This document shows positions 1 to 11,812 of a stretch of 64,000 nt of DNA, piece after piece. Position numbers and translations under genes: made by a program. The stretch spans positions 1 to 64,000 of the forward strand of contig MU385949.1 in the NCBI GenBank assembly GCA_022497145.1, read 5' to 3'. Each line of letters opens with the position of its first letter. The first letter of the stretch is position 1. Under the pieces are notes generated by a model. The model saw nothing but the letters and a program-made list of their open reading frames with translations, made no database searches and had not been told where the DNA came from. Origin of the DNA: Rostrohypoxylon terebratum. Its lineage: Eukaryota; Ascomycota; Sordariomycetes; Xylariales; Hypoxylaceae.

Positions 1-3000
1 TACTATTTCTACTGTCGATTAGATCCTAGTTTAGAACCTACATAATAAATAATGACGTCTACAACTAGTTCCACCAGGCACCTCATGCAATACGTGTGAA
101 GTAGTGCTACGGAACACCGTAGACCGATTGACTGCAACGCACATACTTACTTAAGACCTAGGTATGTACATAAGTAAGTAGTAGATGAGATGAGATGAGA
201 TGAGATAAATAGATGCTTAAATATAGGTACAAGTAATATCTCATATTAATACTTATGTATATAGTAAATGGCTACGAAACCTGTGCCACCTAATCTCGTT
301 TCGAATGTTCATAAAGTCCAAAAATATAAGTGATAATATATGATACTACTTATCTAAATAATGAACCTAGGTACATAATACATATATTTGAGAATGTCCC
401 GCGTGTTATGTTTCAGCTTCGAGAGATTCAACCAGAGATTTAATGTAACTTTTATCGGTATACCTAGGTAAGTATTTGAGTCTTGGGTTATTAGTTACTA
501 GTTACTAAGTGCCGGTACATTTTTGTGCTTTCGCCTCAAATCTTTTCGGTCTCTAGGGATAAATAACTATACACCAAGGTATGGTAGGTGAAGTTTGTTA
601 GAAACCGTTCGAGTATTATGTGGGTAGATGTCTTAACTTAACAGTATATTTAATACTCCCTGACTGCATAGAAAACGGTTTGATGATTGTTAGCGACAGG
701 ATAGGCGCGGATACCACCCTACACCCTCCCATTTTAAGGGCAAGGAACTCAATTCTTAAGTGACACCTAACGCGGCCAAGCGTCAGGAACAAAAGTGCAA
801 TTGGCCCGCGGATTCTGTGATCGATCCACAACAAGGCCACCACCCTGGGTCCTAGCGCGCCCATCACCTCTCCTCTACTGCGTACATACATACGTAGTAG
901 TACCGGTACTACTATGTACCTAGGTCCTAGGCTTAGTAGTACCAGTGTACCACCCATGATCCAGGAATCTTTGATCATGGATGTTCATGGCGCGGTGCGT
1001 GCTTAGCTAGTGTGAGATGCCACGATTCACTGTGTGGTCCCATATCACTTCCGACTTAATACCTAATAGGTATCCGTATCTTTCGGCTACTACTACGTAC
1101 TATGTACATAGCATGTACATACGTACCCATCTACATAGTATGATTCAGTAAGTAAGGTGGGTAGGGGTAATGTCCAAATTTCTAGGAGCAGGGCTACATC
1201 ATTAATCGATAATAATTGATCAGCCTCAAGTGTTCGTATAGGAGTTTCGCCGTGCCGCTGGTCGTCCATGGTGGACCTGCTCTGAATTCTGTCTGTTGTC
1301 GTGCAGTCAGAATATATATGTCAAGCTACGGTGTCTGGGTGTCTCCAACACCGAGTTCTCTTTCATGGCAGATTGGTCCCTGAGGCTTGAGGTAGAAAGC
1401 AGGCGTTAAAAAGAAAAAGCAAAGCCACCAATTTCTTGCAAGCTGAGAGGCAGATTGCAACATCCAAACGCTTTGACAGGAACCATGTCTCTAACAGAAA
1501 CTAATGATAGGGTGGAAGGAGTTCGGCAGTATGGATGTATAGAAAATGAATCATGTTCATGTACGTACTAGGTAAAGTGACAGAGTGACTCGGAGTTAGG
1601 AGGTGGAGAGTGAGAATGAAGGAAGAGAGGTAGAGAGATAGAGATAGAGATAGAGATAGAGGGAGAGGGATGGGATTTGAAGCGATGATCTAGTGCTAAT
1701 TGTTTTCTTCTTAGCATCAATAGACTCTTCCTTAGCTCGGGGTTTCAGCTGGAACTGACCAGCCTTTTTGACAGTTGGGCAACAACGACAAAAACGCCAT
1801 AAGCAGTATTAGTGTGGGTATGAAACGACTAGCTCCTCGACCTCGAGGTACGTCGGTTGAGGTTAAAGAGCTGAGTCCTGACAATGCTCCATACCCAGGT
1901 TAAGTTAGGAATACCTTTTTCAAGACTTTTTAACATTATATTCGATCTAGCTATATAATAAGTGGAGGGTTGAGTCTTGAGTCTTGAGTCTTGGGAACCT
2001 CAGCTGAACATCATAATGCTACTACTTAAGTAGTTATGTATTTGCCTATGGCTGGAGGAACGGATAGCGAAGCATTGTGATCGTCGGATTCTAGAAGGAG
2101 TCAGTTCACACCTGGGCGATTATCTCAAAAGTTGTTGAGGTAGGCATACATAGGTATATAATTATAAGTACCTATGCAAATTACTTACATCATCATGGAA
2201 ATTCTTAAGATAAAAATTTCAAAATGATATTGATAAATATATATAGATGTAGGTACAGCAGTACTATTTAAAACAAAAAAAAAACAAAAAAAAACGGGCT
2301 GATCGGGTTAACAAGTTGTGTGCAATTGAAGCTCGGCACCTAGGCCATAAGAGGCTAAAGCACTAAATACTAGGTATGTACTAGAAGGTTAACGGTATTT
2401 TATCAATAAAATGTAACCAAAAAACATTTGAACATTTAGATTTATTAGGTAAACGCTGAAGCGACAAAGAGAGACAGTGTCCAGTGTAATTTCCCGACAG
2501 ATAACGCTGGCAACACTGGCAACACACACAATTTACTATGTAGTACATACAATACATTACATAGTATGTACATACTATTAGTAGTCCGATAGCGCTCTTT
2601 TTATGCAGGGGATGGAGACCTTGGAACAGGGGAGACAGGACCTCCAACCTATCCTTGCAGTCCTTGTTCGACGATTGGTGTATGTAGTACGTACTACGCA
2701 GTATGTAGTGTAGTAGTGTAGTGCAGGTACACCTGAGGCAGGCAGATACCTACTACTACTATGTAAGTAGGCTAGTACCTACTAGGTATTGAACCCCCAT
2801 TTTTCAATGTTCCACTCGCTCGGTTTTTTTTTCCCTCTTTTTCTTTCTCGCCTTGACCCGTCCTCGATTCACTTGTTTTTGTCTCGTCTAATCTGGTCCT
2901 GTCAAGTTGATCAGTTTACATACTACATACTAGGACTAGGACCCAGGTAGGTCATCTAGTCTATTCCGGTTTAACCCTCGTTCAGTTACCTGCCTTTTCT

Positions 3001-3287
3001 CAACTTATTCTGTTCAGCTGTTTCGTCCACGTCCCACGTCCCACGGCCTCGAGCACTTACACGTCCGACTTGTTTCCTTCCTGACGGTGACAAATCGCTT
3101 CTCACCGTAGTCACTCCTTTTGATCTCGAGAACAAGGCAAGCAAGAAGGTTGATTAGAATGCTAGCGAAAACGATTACCTGGAACGAATCGGATTCCTAA
3201 AAGCTACCGGTTTATTGAACGAGGACAGGAAATAAGGGGAAAGCCTTTGGCTGTGTCTCCACGTTGTTGTAACCATTCTGGCATTTC

Positions 3288-3362
3288 ACAACACCACACG
3301 ACACCACGCGACACCACAACACACAACACACAACACACAGCCTACAGCCTACAGCACAGCAC
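3288..3362. repeat. CA-rich imperfect tandem repeats
   Basis: Imperfect copies of ACACCAC and ACACAACAC, then two copies of CCTACAG, lie in tandem upstream of the gene starting at 4622. They look like slippage repeats. Confidence 0.6.
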
Positions 3363-4361
3363 ATAACCCAGCAACAATAACAAAAGACACAAGATAAATT
3401 CGAAATCCAAAACTTAGAGTTACGGATCTTGCAGGCTCGACTACCACAGCATCGGGTTGCTGCATTCGTCTGTTACCTGCCTATCCCGCTCATCCTGCAC
3501 GAACTATTGGTCTGCCAGTGGTCTGCTGTGTGACGAATCGATAATTCCCACTCCGGCCATCTCCCATACGAGTTTTCGAATAATATTGTCTCTGGATCAG
3601 ACTTTCTCATACTTCCCTAGACCTTGCTAGACCTTGCTAGACCTTCTCATACCTTTCCATACCTTCCCAGACCTCGTTGTCTCTCCTTGAATCCGCCTTC
3701 GTTTCTCTTTGTCTTCCCGGGACTAAGTGAACTCGATCTTCCGATTCTAGGAAAGGGAGCGGGCGGGAGTATCACCCGAATTCGATTGTCTGATCGTCTG
3801 CCGGTTCACCTGCAAATTCATGCTCGATCTTTTCCCATCCCACTGATCTTATTGATCCCATTGATCTATGAAACACTCCCGATACTATCTATCCCGTCTT
3901 CAGGTAAAACTCTTCCAATAAGTTTCTCCAATTCCCTTTTTTTCACATTCACCCTCGTCCAGGAATTTGTTATACAACCCCACATTACTGGATGGAAATG
4001 TTGGAATTTCTTCCAATCAGCATCTTATATGCTGAGCATTGAACTTGTATTTGATACCCCTGGCTGAGACCGGGGCTAGCCCCTTTTTTTTAACTACTAC
4101 CCCCTACTCCTCTCCCTTCCCTCCCCCCCTCCCCAACTGCGCAAGTAACACGATCTCTAATGAACACCCATAGATCCCAGCTGACATAACTAATCATAGA
4201 TCCCTTCATTTGTGCACACAAACCCTCACATTCATTTTGTTGATTTCCGTGTCTTGCGTCTTTTGACCGCATCAACGAATGGGTCTGAAGCTGCTGGCGT
4301 AAAAACTTACCCTAGTCAATCCTTTTCTCTTTTTACACGCATACACTCATTTATTCATTGG

Positions 4362-4427
4362 GCATTCCATTCATTCATTCATTCGTTCGTTCGTTCGTTT
4401 ATTCGTTTGTTCGTTTGTTCGTTCGTT
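4362..4427 (+). repeat. TTCA/TTCG/TTTG tetranucleotide array in a 5' leader
   Basis: About 16 tetranucleotide units drift from ATTC to GTTC to GTTT along the plus strand. The array lies some 195-260 nt before the ATG at 4622, so it is probably in the promoter or untranslated leader. Confidence 0.7.
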
Positions 4428-4621
4428 ACACCCCTTGCTAGTCAACTCCTACTTTCGTTAATGTCATGTAGAGGGCGGTGTTGCTCTAGCCATCACATTT
4501 TAGTCAGGACTTGGAGCCATTCATTATTACATACTAGGCAAATAGCGTGAGACTATTTCAGCAATCTCTAGGCTTGAAATTAGGGAGCGAAGCCCATTTT
4601 GCGGGATCACCACGGTCGACG

Positions 4622-7600
4622 ATGAATCGATTTCGGACCAAGAAAAAGGCGAAGGATGAGATTTCGGCTCCTAGACCGTCGCAGGATTCCGAATCCTCTA
4701 TACCTTTCCGACCCTTTAGGAAAGGGAAGAAGACGCAGGAACCCGAGAAAGTCGAGATCGATCTCTCGACTGCATTGCCATCTACTGACGAATTTCGTAC
4801 GAGTTTGTTAATGACGGGTCTATCTGCCCGATTTTCCATGTTGAGAGAACAGGATGACCCCACCACAAAGATCGGCAAGGCCAGTGACGATAGCGTCTTA
4901 TTCCCCAAGAGGCAGTCAAGACTAGATTATGGAGGGTTTCGTGGTTTGGGTGATATTGCTGAGGTGGAATCTATCAAAGCAGCGGCTCCTTTCGCTAGGA
5001 AAAACTCTTCTACTTTTGACGATGGCGATTCGTTCACCGCAAGTAGCATTATGAGTCGCTCTAAGCCGATCGAGGGCAATAATCTGTTTGGAGGACGCCA
5101 GAAGATCTACAAGATTCCCGTTGGTACCAACCCGACGAAAACACCAGGTGGAGGCATGGGCGGTCGGGCGTTGTATGACGACGATGTGGCGTTGTCGGCT
5201 TTCCAAAAGTGGAGACAAGCTGAAAGGGAGCGCAAATCGTCTGAAGAGGATAGGGACGAGAGTGGGGAGAGAGATTCAGGCGAAATGGAAATCAGCGTCT
5301 TCCGCGCAGAATCACCAATGCTCAGCAACTACAACCAGAAACGGGAGACGTCATCAACAACGTCTTCCATTCCTTCACTTGCTAGGAACTCGACTGCCGC
5401 AACCTCGGTAGCATCCTCTCATCGTGCCCCATCTTTAAAAGAGTGGCAGCCTTCCACCGGCCCTGGGTCTGCTGTGGATCGAGGAGTGACACGTACAAGG
5501 CGATTATACGAGTCGGGGCTTAGCAACGACCTTCACGAACAGCAATCTTCCGCACTATCACGCATCGACACACTGAGCCGGCAGCGGACCTTCGGCACTC
5601 GGACACCCGACTTAGCTCAGAATTCTCCTTCTCCCACGACTATCGGCTTTACAGACCGATTTACAGGAGAGCGGAAGATCTTGGCTAAGTCTAGCGCACC
5701 TAACCTTAGATCTTTGAGCCCCCCTGCCACAGCTTCTTCGGCTGGCACCCCAGATCTAGGTGTCCGTGTGCCTAGCGTGACGGAAATGCGGTCCAACTTT
5801 GGTGGCGCACCGCCTTTGAGCCCGCCCATCAGCGAGACCGAGGAGAATTCTATTTTATCTGTACACTCTAACGACCGAGGGAAGGCTACTGTTTTAGGGG
5901 TCTTCCAGAAACCTTCGCAGCCATACGACGAATCGAGGTACGCCCAGCGACAGCTCCAGCGACAGCAAGGACGAGAGACGCCTACTCTTAAATCTCGGGA
6001 CGAACCAGGAACGTCTTCCGCAACCCAAAGGTCCAGCTCGTCGTCGTCAGTGCAGAGTAAAGGTTTAGGGTTCAGTGGTGAGGCAACTGTAACTACCAAA
6101 CCATCGTCAAACGAGGAGCCAGCGACATCTTTTCTAGCAGATCCTAATGACTCTGACTGTTCTTCCGCCGTGTCACCTAAACCAGTTCCATCTCCACAAG
6201 TCTTCTTGAGGCGCCCGTCTGATCGCGAACACCCCGCCTTTCGCGACCCTAGTACCCCGACACACATATCGCTAGATTCAAAGTCTGCCGATGAGATTTC
6301 CCAAATCCCAGAGAATTCGCCATCCCTGTCGCTCACGCCAAATCCTAGAGGAGTTTCGCCGGCAGATTCTCCTACCCTCGGCCCGGCCCCGGGTGCTGGT
6401 CTCAGTGGTATGGTACGGCAACATCTTCGAGGAGACAGCAACGCCTCGTCAATCTATGGCATGGTCCCTCCCACTTCTGGCTTAGAATCTCGTTTCCCAG
6501 CCGATTTGGAGGCGTTTCACGATTTGGGAACTACGGCAAACCCGTGGGACTTATCCGGTGCTGGTCGAGATTGGACTCTAGACTTGGATGTCAACGAACC
6601 TATGCCGGATGTCCAGTCGCGATCTTCCAACGCCCCCGACTCTGGGTATCTCCCCGGAATTGTTTTCGGCACGATGTCTAACAACAATAAAGATGACCAA
6701 GACGAATTTGCGAGTCAGCTCGCAGATGGAGCCCGTCGAGTGCGTGAGCGTCTGACTACCTACGTCGAAACAGACAGTCGATCTGCCTCTCCAAGCCGAG
6801 CAGGAGATGCTGACTCGCTCAGAGACCAGCCGCCGCCCCCGAGGCAAAACGGGCTGGGTCTTCTGCGATCGAAGAACAGTCGAGGGTCTCTAATGGACCG
6901 TAGCCGTGATAGTTCACAGTCAAAGGCGATGAAAATGCTTGGATTAGGTGCATCTAGCACTTCCCAGATAGGAAACTCGGCGCGAGACTCGCCAAAAGAA
7001 GAGGACGAGAGGTTACCAAACTCGCTCGATCACGGCGAGATGGAGGGCAAGGCAGATGGTAGTGACGAGACCCACGCTGGGCTTCGTGCTTTTAGGCAAG
7101 CAAGACGTGAGCTGCAGAAGATGAAAGAACAAGAAGTGCAGTCGAGGCACCAACAGGATGGCAATTTATATGACGGTAGTTCAGTTGGTTCGACACCCAG
7201 CAGAGAACGTCCCTCTGGCCGAAGATCGCCTGAGCGGGAGCGGAAGCCGCCCCCAGTATTCTATAAAGAACGGTCAGCGAGTGAAGAATCGACGCGTCCA
7301 AACCACAGTTCTGGATATGACGGACATTTGAGGTCTGGTGATAGGGACTCCAGCGATGGTCAGCAGACAAGACCAACGAATCCTTCGTCTATCCGCGGGA
7401 ATCTGCAGATTGGCCCAAACGGACCTGTGGCTCGGCCTCCAATGCGCTCCCCAGGCCTTCCTGGAACTGATATCAAACGCTCGCCAATAATGCCGCCACG
7501 GCCGTATCCAGGCTCTACTCAGATTCAGCAATCGCACTCCGTGTCAAACGCCAGCCTCCATGTTCAGACGCCGCGGAACTACGAATCTGGTCAAGCGTCA

Positions 7601-8143
7601 CCCATTTCTCCTATACCTTCTCCGTACCCTTGTAATCCGTCGACTCCTATTACACTACCTTCCTCACCCCGCCCGTCAGCTTCTCCGAATCATAGCCAAG
7701 AGAATCAAAACCCCAGTGTAAGCGATGCGACTAGGCGCAGGATCAAGACCAAGGATATATCAGACCCAACCTTTGTCATGTCTACATCCCGGGTTCCAAC
7801 AGTGGCACTCCCCGACGCGCCGCGGAATAGGTCCCGCAGCAACAGTCGAACAGCTCCTCCACTACCTCCTATCAACCCTAGGCGACGACAAGATTTTTCT
7901 AGTACTCGGGCCGTCTTCGATAATCTAAGTCGACGAAACGAGGGCGTGTTCGATAGCGTCGGCCGTGGGGACAAGGAAGACTCAAAGCCCGAGCGCAGGC
8001 GGCTGCGTTCAATGGTTCTGGATGCCCAGTCGAAGCCCTTTCACGGCCAATCCTCCGTTAGCGTCGGCCCTCCTGCATCTAGGCAGGTCGCTACTCAGGG
8101 AGCAAAGCACCCCAGTATGAACTTACCAGGCGGCATGATTTGA
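4622..8143 (+). CDS. Large disordered serine/proline-rich protein, function unknown
   Basis: One uninterrupted exon of 1173 codons. I chose the ATG at 4622 (MNRFRTKKKAKDE) because the frame upstream opens only at a GTG and its 25 extra residues are not protein-like. The N-terminus is a basic lysine stretch. Residues about 47-80 form the most ordered block and contain the motif SLLMTGLSARFSMLREQDDP. The rest is dominated by Ser, Pro, Arg, Gln and acidic residues, with many SP/TP pairs that could be phosphorylated. There is no signal peptide, no membrane helix and no catalytic motif that I can see. A short charged helix (about residues 820-870, with ELQKMKEQE) may be a coiled coil. The codon pattern and length make it clearly coding. 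It resembles uncharacterised conserved proteins of moulds; I cannot assign a function. Confidence 0.9.
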   Translation: MNRFRTKKKAKDEISAPRPSQDSESSIPFRPFRKGKKTQEPEKVEIDLSTALPSTDEFRTSLLMTGLSARFSMLREQDDPTTKIGKASDDSVLFPKRQSRLDYGGFRGLGDIAEVESIKAAAPFARKNSSTFDDGDSFTASSIMSRSKPIEGNNLFGGRQKIYKIPVGTNPTKTPGGGMGGRALYDDDVALSAFQKWRQAERERKSSEEDRDESGERDSGEMEISVFRAESPMLSNYNQKRETSSTTSSIPSLARNSTAATSVASSHRAPSLKEWQPSTGPGSAVDRGVTRTRRLYESGLSNDLHEQQSSALSRIDTLSRQRTFGTRTPDLAQNSPSPTTIGFTDRFTGERKILAKSSAPNLRSLSPPATASSAGTPDLGVRVPSVTEMRSNFGGAPPLSPPISETEENSILSVHSNDRGKATVLGVFQKPSQPYDESRYAQRQLQRQQGRETPTLKSRDEPGTSSATQRSSSSSSVQSKGLGFSGEATVTTKPSSNEEPATSFLADPNDSDCSSAVSPKPVPSPQVFLRRPSDREHPAFRDPSTPTHISLDSKSADEISQIPENSPSLSLTPNPRGVSPADSPTLGPAPGAGLSGMVRQHLRGDSNASSIYGMVPPTSGLESRFPADLEAFHDLGTTANPWDLSGAGRDWTLDLDVNEPMPDVQSRSSNAPDSGYLPGIVFGTMSNNNKDDQDEFASQLADGARRVRERLTTYVETDSRSASPSRAGDADSLRDQPPPPRQNGLGLLRSKNSRGSLMDRSRDSSQSKAMKMLGLGASSTSQIGNSARDSPKEEDERLPNSLDHGEMEGKADGSDETHAGLRAFRQARRELQKMKEQEVQSRHQQDGNLYDGSSVGSTPSRERPSGRRSPERERKPPPVFYKERSASEESTRPNHSSGYDGHLRSGDRDSSDGQQTRPTNPSSIRGNLQIGPNGPVARPPMRSPGLPGTDIKRSPIMPPRPYPGSTQIQQSHSVSNASLHVQTPRNYESGQASPISPIPSPYPCNPSTPITLPSSPRPSASPNHSQENQNPSVSDATRRRIKTKDISDPTFVMSTSRVPTVALPDAPRNRSRSNSRTAPPLPPINPRRRQDFSSTRAVFDNLSRRNEGVFDSVGRGDKEDSKPERRRLRSMVLDAQSKPFHGQSSVSVGPPASRQVATQGAKHPSMNLPGGMI

Positions 8144-9610
8144 TTCAATTGATCAGCACTCAGGCAACGTGCTCGATCCTCGTTTAATTACCAAAAAGGG
8201 GATGGTTTGCCCCTACAGCATTCATGAAATGTAATGAGATACCATTTTTTTCAGCTTTATTTCTTGTTTCCGGCGAGGTCAGTGCCGGACGGTCATTTGT
8301 ATATCTTGTAAATTTGAAGTTTGCTCTCGGTGTAGCACATCTCACATTTCTCTTGCTCTTTGTTTGTTTTTTTCGGTACGCAGACTCGCATGTCGCTTGA
8401 GCATCGGGCTGGCCTCAGAGTTGAAGCATGAGACGGAAATACCATCTAATTAGCTAGAAAGGACTTGCAGTGCGACTAAGACGCACCTTTGGTACTTGAA
8501 CATCATATATCTGGAGCACTTGTATGTAGGGACAAAAAGGCGTCAGGCAAAAAAATGGCAGAAAACGAAGTCAGGTGTCGGGATAGGCCGTGAACATTTG
8601 ACCCCGGGAGTCAGATAACAATCTATTATTGAGCTTATGAGAGACAGTTGTTTCACGTCGTGAATTAGCATGGCACTACGTATTCAATATTGGCTATTTT
8701 CTCATGTGATGACTCATGATAGCCTTGAGACTATTTCCCCAAGTCTTTTTTGTCAATAGCTTCAAGGCAGTGTAGGTACAGGACTTTTCCCACTTTGTAG
8801 TGTATATGCAGTTGCACGGATGTGAAGTTAACTCATGGTATTTCTTCTAATAGAAAAGAACATCGTGTACAAACCTCGCTGCCTACTTAGGTACCTAGGA
8901 CCTAGGTAAGAGTTGTAGATAGGTTGGGTAAGTATGGGCTTGTAAATAGAATAGATATGTGATACCACAGCCAGAATACTAGGTAGTTTACACGACTGAT
9001 CTCACCGAACCCAGCCAAGATCATGCTCCGAGGTCTGTAGGTGTGTATCATGATGGTTGCTGTTCCTTTTTCTTCTCCACGCTCGCCAATTCCCAAGTTC
9101 GGCGATCAACGAAGAATGCCGAGATTCAAGATGCATTTTCAAGTCGATAATCAATTCTGGGCACTGTGTGATTTGACGAGTAAAGGTCATGGCGGTCTAT
9201 CTATCTCTCTCCTTAATATGGGGGCGCGGTCTCACCGTGCTACTCCTACTCAGTAAGTTATCAACAATACGATGTCTTTGCGGGATATATCACTAGGTGA
9301 CGCCTTGCCACTGAAATGGCTATATAAGAATAATTATCACGGGTGTTTTGTCGTGGCGTGCTAGCGTTGCCTCAAACTTCTACGATGGGCTAGATAGCTA
9401 CACTATAGTAGTGTTTTGCCGAATCCTCGGGTGCCATTCCTCTCAGTTGATTCAGGTCAACATTATCTGCGATTGTTAAACTCGCAACATTCAGAGCCCT
9501 TGTGCTATTCATCTAGGCAACAGGCTCACAAACTTGCAGCGTCTTCACACTCTCGAAGCAGTTCAAGATACCTCAGCGGCCGTACGGCGCGATTATCACA
9601 AACTAGCTAA
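8144..9610. other. Intergenic region, 3' end of the preceding gene
   Basis: Starts with the probable 3' UTR of the large disordered protein, then AT-richer DNA with a CCTAGG palindrome cluster at 8889-8906. Short open frames around 9,000-9,600 overlap each other on both strands, lack good starts and resemble no family. Confidence 0.5.
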
Positions 9611-10568
9611 AACATCCGCGAGATCTATGTTGAGCTGAACTACGGTATGGCGTTTAGCCAGGACGGAAAACGCTGTCTGTGTCAAGTATGAAGGAAGTTC
9701 ACGCATACCTATACGATGTTGAAGTGGGGACCTTTGGCGCAAAGAAGGTCCTGATACAATATAGGAGAGCTGAGGCCACACGACTGGGAACGCTTCCCGC
9801 GTCTATCAGCGCTCTAGACGTGCTCATAGTATCGCGAGATTCCAACATAAATATCGGCAATGGTAGGTATTCATCAAATGGTTCTAGCTAATCTCCCGAC
9901 CCGTGGTCTGTCGAGAACTCGGCCGATGAGATACACCGTACTAACGTCGACTTGCATGGAAACACTCCAGCCGAGGCGATAAACCACCACGGCAGCATCA
10001 AAAACGGATATAATCTCATAAAAGGTGAAAACTATGACTACCCGGTATGTTTCTTCGCCTGGGAAACGACGGGTACCCCGTCCGGCATAAGTAATTGAAC
10101 TGATTCACGGTTTATCGGTACAGTCGGGACCCCTTTCGGATAGGCGACCGTAGGCAATTCGACGGAAGAAATATAAGAGTTTTGTCTTTCTGGGCGGCGG
10201 GGGTCACTCCTAATTTTTTCCAGCTCACACAGCGCCCCTGGATATCAAGTTCAACGCGGTCGATAGTGCTGCCTGGATAGTAGGTGCATGATCTTTCAAG
10301 GAAGTTGGTGAGTGATAATTTCTTTCAGTGTATCCCACCTAGGCGACGTTTATTGACCGGTCGATCTGCACTTAGGGACCGAAATCCACTTGACACGTAT
10401 CGGCTGCGCAAGATTGCATTCGCCGATGGCCAACCAATGGCAAATATCTTCGGGGGCGATGCCGTAGAGTTATGTCTTAAGAGAATTGAGCTATTACCTA
10501 ATGCCCAGAATCCCCCTTCCGCCCTGTTGTTGGGCTCGCATTCGACGGGAAGGGTCGGCTGTTCATGA
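9611..10568 (+). pseudogene. Eroded coding remnant, perhaps gluconolactonase/SMP-30-like
   Basis: Plus-strand frames carry protein-like pieces broken by stops and shifts. Bases 9611-9690 read ...YGMAFSQDGKR.., then a shift leads at 9688 into MKEVHAYLYDVEVGTFGAKKV.. and on to ..VSRDSNINIGNG before a stop at 9889. The same frame stays open beyond that stop to 10098 (..DPWSVENSADEI..). A further frame at 10284-10568 includes FGGDAVEL. The order 'FSxDGKR', 'YDVEVGTF', 'DxNIxIGNG' recalls the blade repeats of gluconolactonase/SMP-30-type beta-propellers, which is why I suggest that family, but the match is short and from memory. No single intron removes the breaks cleanly. It could instead be unrelated chance frames. 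Confidence 0.3.
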
Positions 10569-10882
10569 CGAGTGACCAGTCAAGCAAATTGTTTGTTAAC
10601 ACCAGCGTGTAAGCCTTGTGGTAGCTTGTGGTAGACGGTCTTTTACAGTGGATATGTCATAAATAGCATCAATATTTCATTTGCTACAGATACCTGCTAT
10701 GTATGCTGTCTAGGGTACCTAAAAATCTGATCAGCGGTAAATACTTGGTGATATATGACCAGTGTCTTCGAGATCGTCCGAGTACGAGGTAGCTAGTAGG
10801 CATGTGTTCTGCAATGGATGTGGTTTGCCTCTCGCGTCAACTTATAGCATCACCCACTTCTTAAGCAGGTATATAACCGCCT

Positions 10883-11812
10883 TTAAGGAACGAAGACTAG
10901 TCGTCCCTTGCTCGCCAATGCCGCGTCCTTCCAGGCTATCTCGATATCCTTCAAGGGGATACAACGGGCAGATGGGAGCTTCCAACGAGCCATTATCGGA
11001 ACTAATACATGAAGCTCCTTTTGTAGCGCTGCTATACTCCAAGACCCGGCGCCGGCGCCGCGGATGGTTAAGTCGAAGGACCTAAGCAGCTGACCTGGAA
11101 TCTGGGCAGTTCTCTGAGCAAGACTACCGATCTCGACGTACTGCACCGTTTTCTTGGATTTGTCTAACGATGATAGTAGTTGTACGGTTGCGTCTCCGTA
11201 GACGTAGTCTAGGATAAGATCGCAGCCACGCAATTTAGAAAAGTCGGTCTCGATAACCGGATCTCGGAGCACGACGTAATCGTCGAGGCCGTCGACGGTT
11301 TCAAGGGTATCAGCATTTCGGCCGACACCGATGATCTTTCCAGCCCCTAAGGCCTTGGCGGAGTAGACGGCTAAGCGACCGCTGGCACTTGTGGCGCCGA
11401 CGATGACGGTGGTAAAGTCTTTGGGTAGGTTGGTGGTGCGGTGAGTGATTGCCATCCAGCTGCTCATAGCAGGGTTGACGCTGGCGGCGAAGGAAATAGG
11501 ATCAACTTCGCTGGGGAGCGGGTAGACGATGGATCTCTCGACGTTGATACGTTCGGCAAAAGTACCATTTTGGAGAGTGAAGAGGTAATAGAGCTGTCCA
11601 GTAGCATCATCCTTGCCTACGCAATCGATGCCGACGGTGTGAGGGAGTTCCCTGGCAGAATAATGTTGCCCCGAGGCTCGGGAACGAACTACCTGGTGGG
11701 CACCGGTAGCCAAGACGCGGAGTTGGATCTGGCTGTTCGACGGCGTGGGCAGATCGTCCACTTTGACATACCGTGGTCCCTCGGGCCAAGACTGGACTTG
11801 TGCGGTGTACAT
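10883..11812 (-). CDS. Quinone-oxidoreductase-like MDR (zinc-free alcohol dehydrogenase superfamily) enzyme
   Basis: A 309-residue, single-exon protein of the medium-chain dehydrogenase/reductase superfamily, expected to reduce a quinone, enone or similar electrophile with NAD(P)H in the cytosol. The N-terminal half is the GroES-like catalytic domain (residues about 25-110). The Rossmann half starts near residue 140 with VIVGATSASGRLAVYSAKALGA, a variant of the usual AxxGxxG nucleotide-binding turn, followed by GVGRN. The end, GRLVFVP, matches the usual 'GKxVLxP' terminus. The cysteine and histidine ligands of zinc-type ADHs are not evident, so it is probably zinc-free. The ATG directly follows long purine-rich hexanucleotide repeats in the leader. 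Substrate cannot be deduced. Confidence 0.87.
   Translation of the reverse strand: MYTAQVQSWPEGPRYVKVDDLPTPSNSQIQLRVLATGAHQVVRSRASGQHYSARELPHTVGIDCVGKDDATGQLYYLFTLQNGTFAERINVERSIVYPLPSEVDPISFAASVNPAMSSWMAITHRTTNLPKDFTTVIVGATSASGRLAVYSAKALGAGKIIGVGRNADTLETVDGLDDYVVLRDPVIETDFSKLRGCDLILDYVYGDATVQLLSSLDKSKKTVQYVEIGSLAQRTAQIPGQLLRSFDLTIRGAGAGSWSIAALQKELHVLVPIMARWKLPSARCIPLKDIEIAWKDAALASKGRLVFVP

Larger units (their letters stand above)
1..4621. other. Gene-free region and 5' leader of the next gene
   Basis: I see no supportable coding region here. It holds short tandem repeats: a GATGA array near 184-206, a TAGAGA array near 1631-1660 and a TGAGTCT array at 1971-1993. It also has many TAC/GTA palindromes, for example around 894-932 and 2530-2580. 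From about 2,820 on the plus strand becomes pyrimidine-rich, with a run of C and T at 4081-4135. This is usual for promoters and 5' leaders of fungal genes, so the last kilobase probably belongs to the gene starting at 4622. Confidence 0.6.

Noticed and set aside
616..978. Minus-strand frame of 120 codons in the left gene-free region
   Set aside because: No domain, lies in repeat-rich DNA with palindromes, no codon bias or upstream promoter features.
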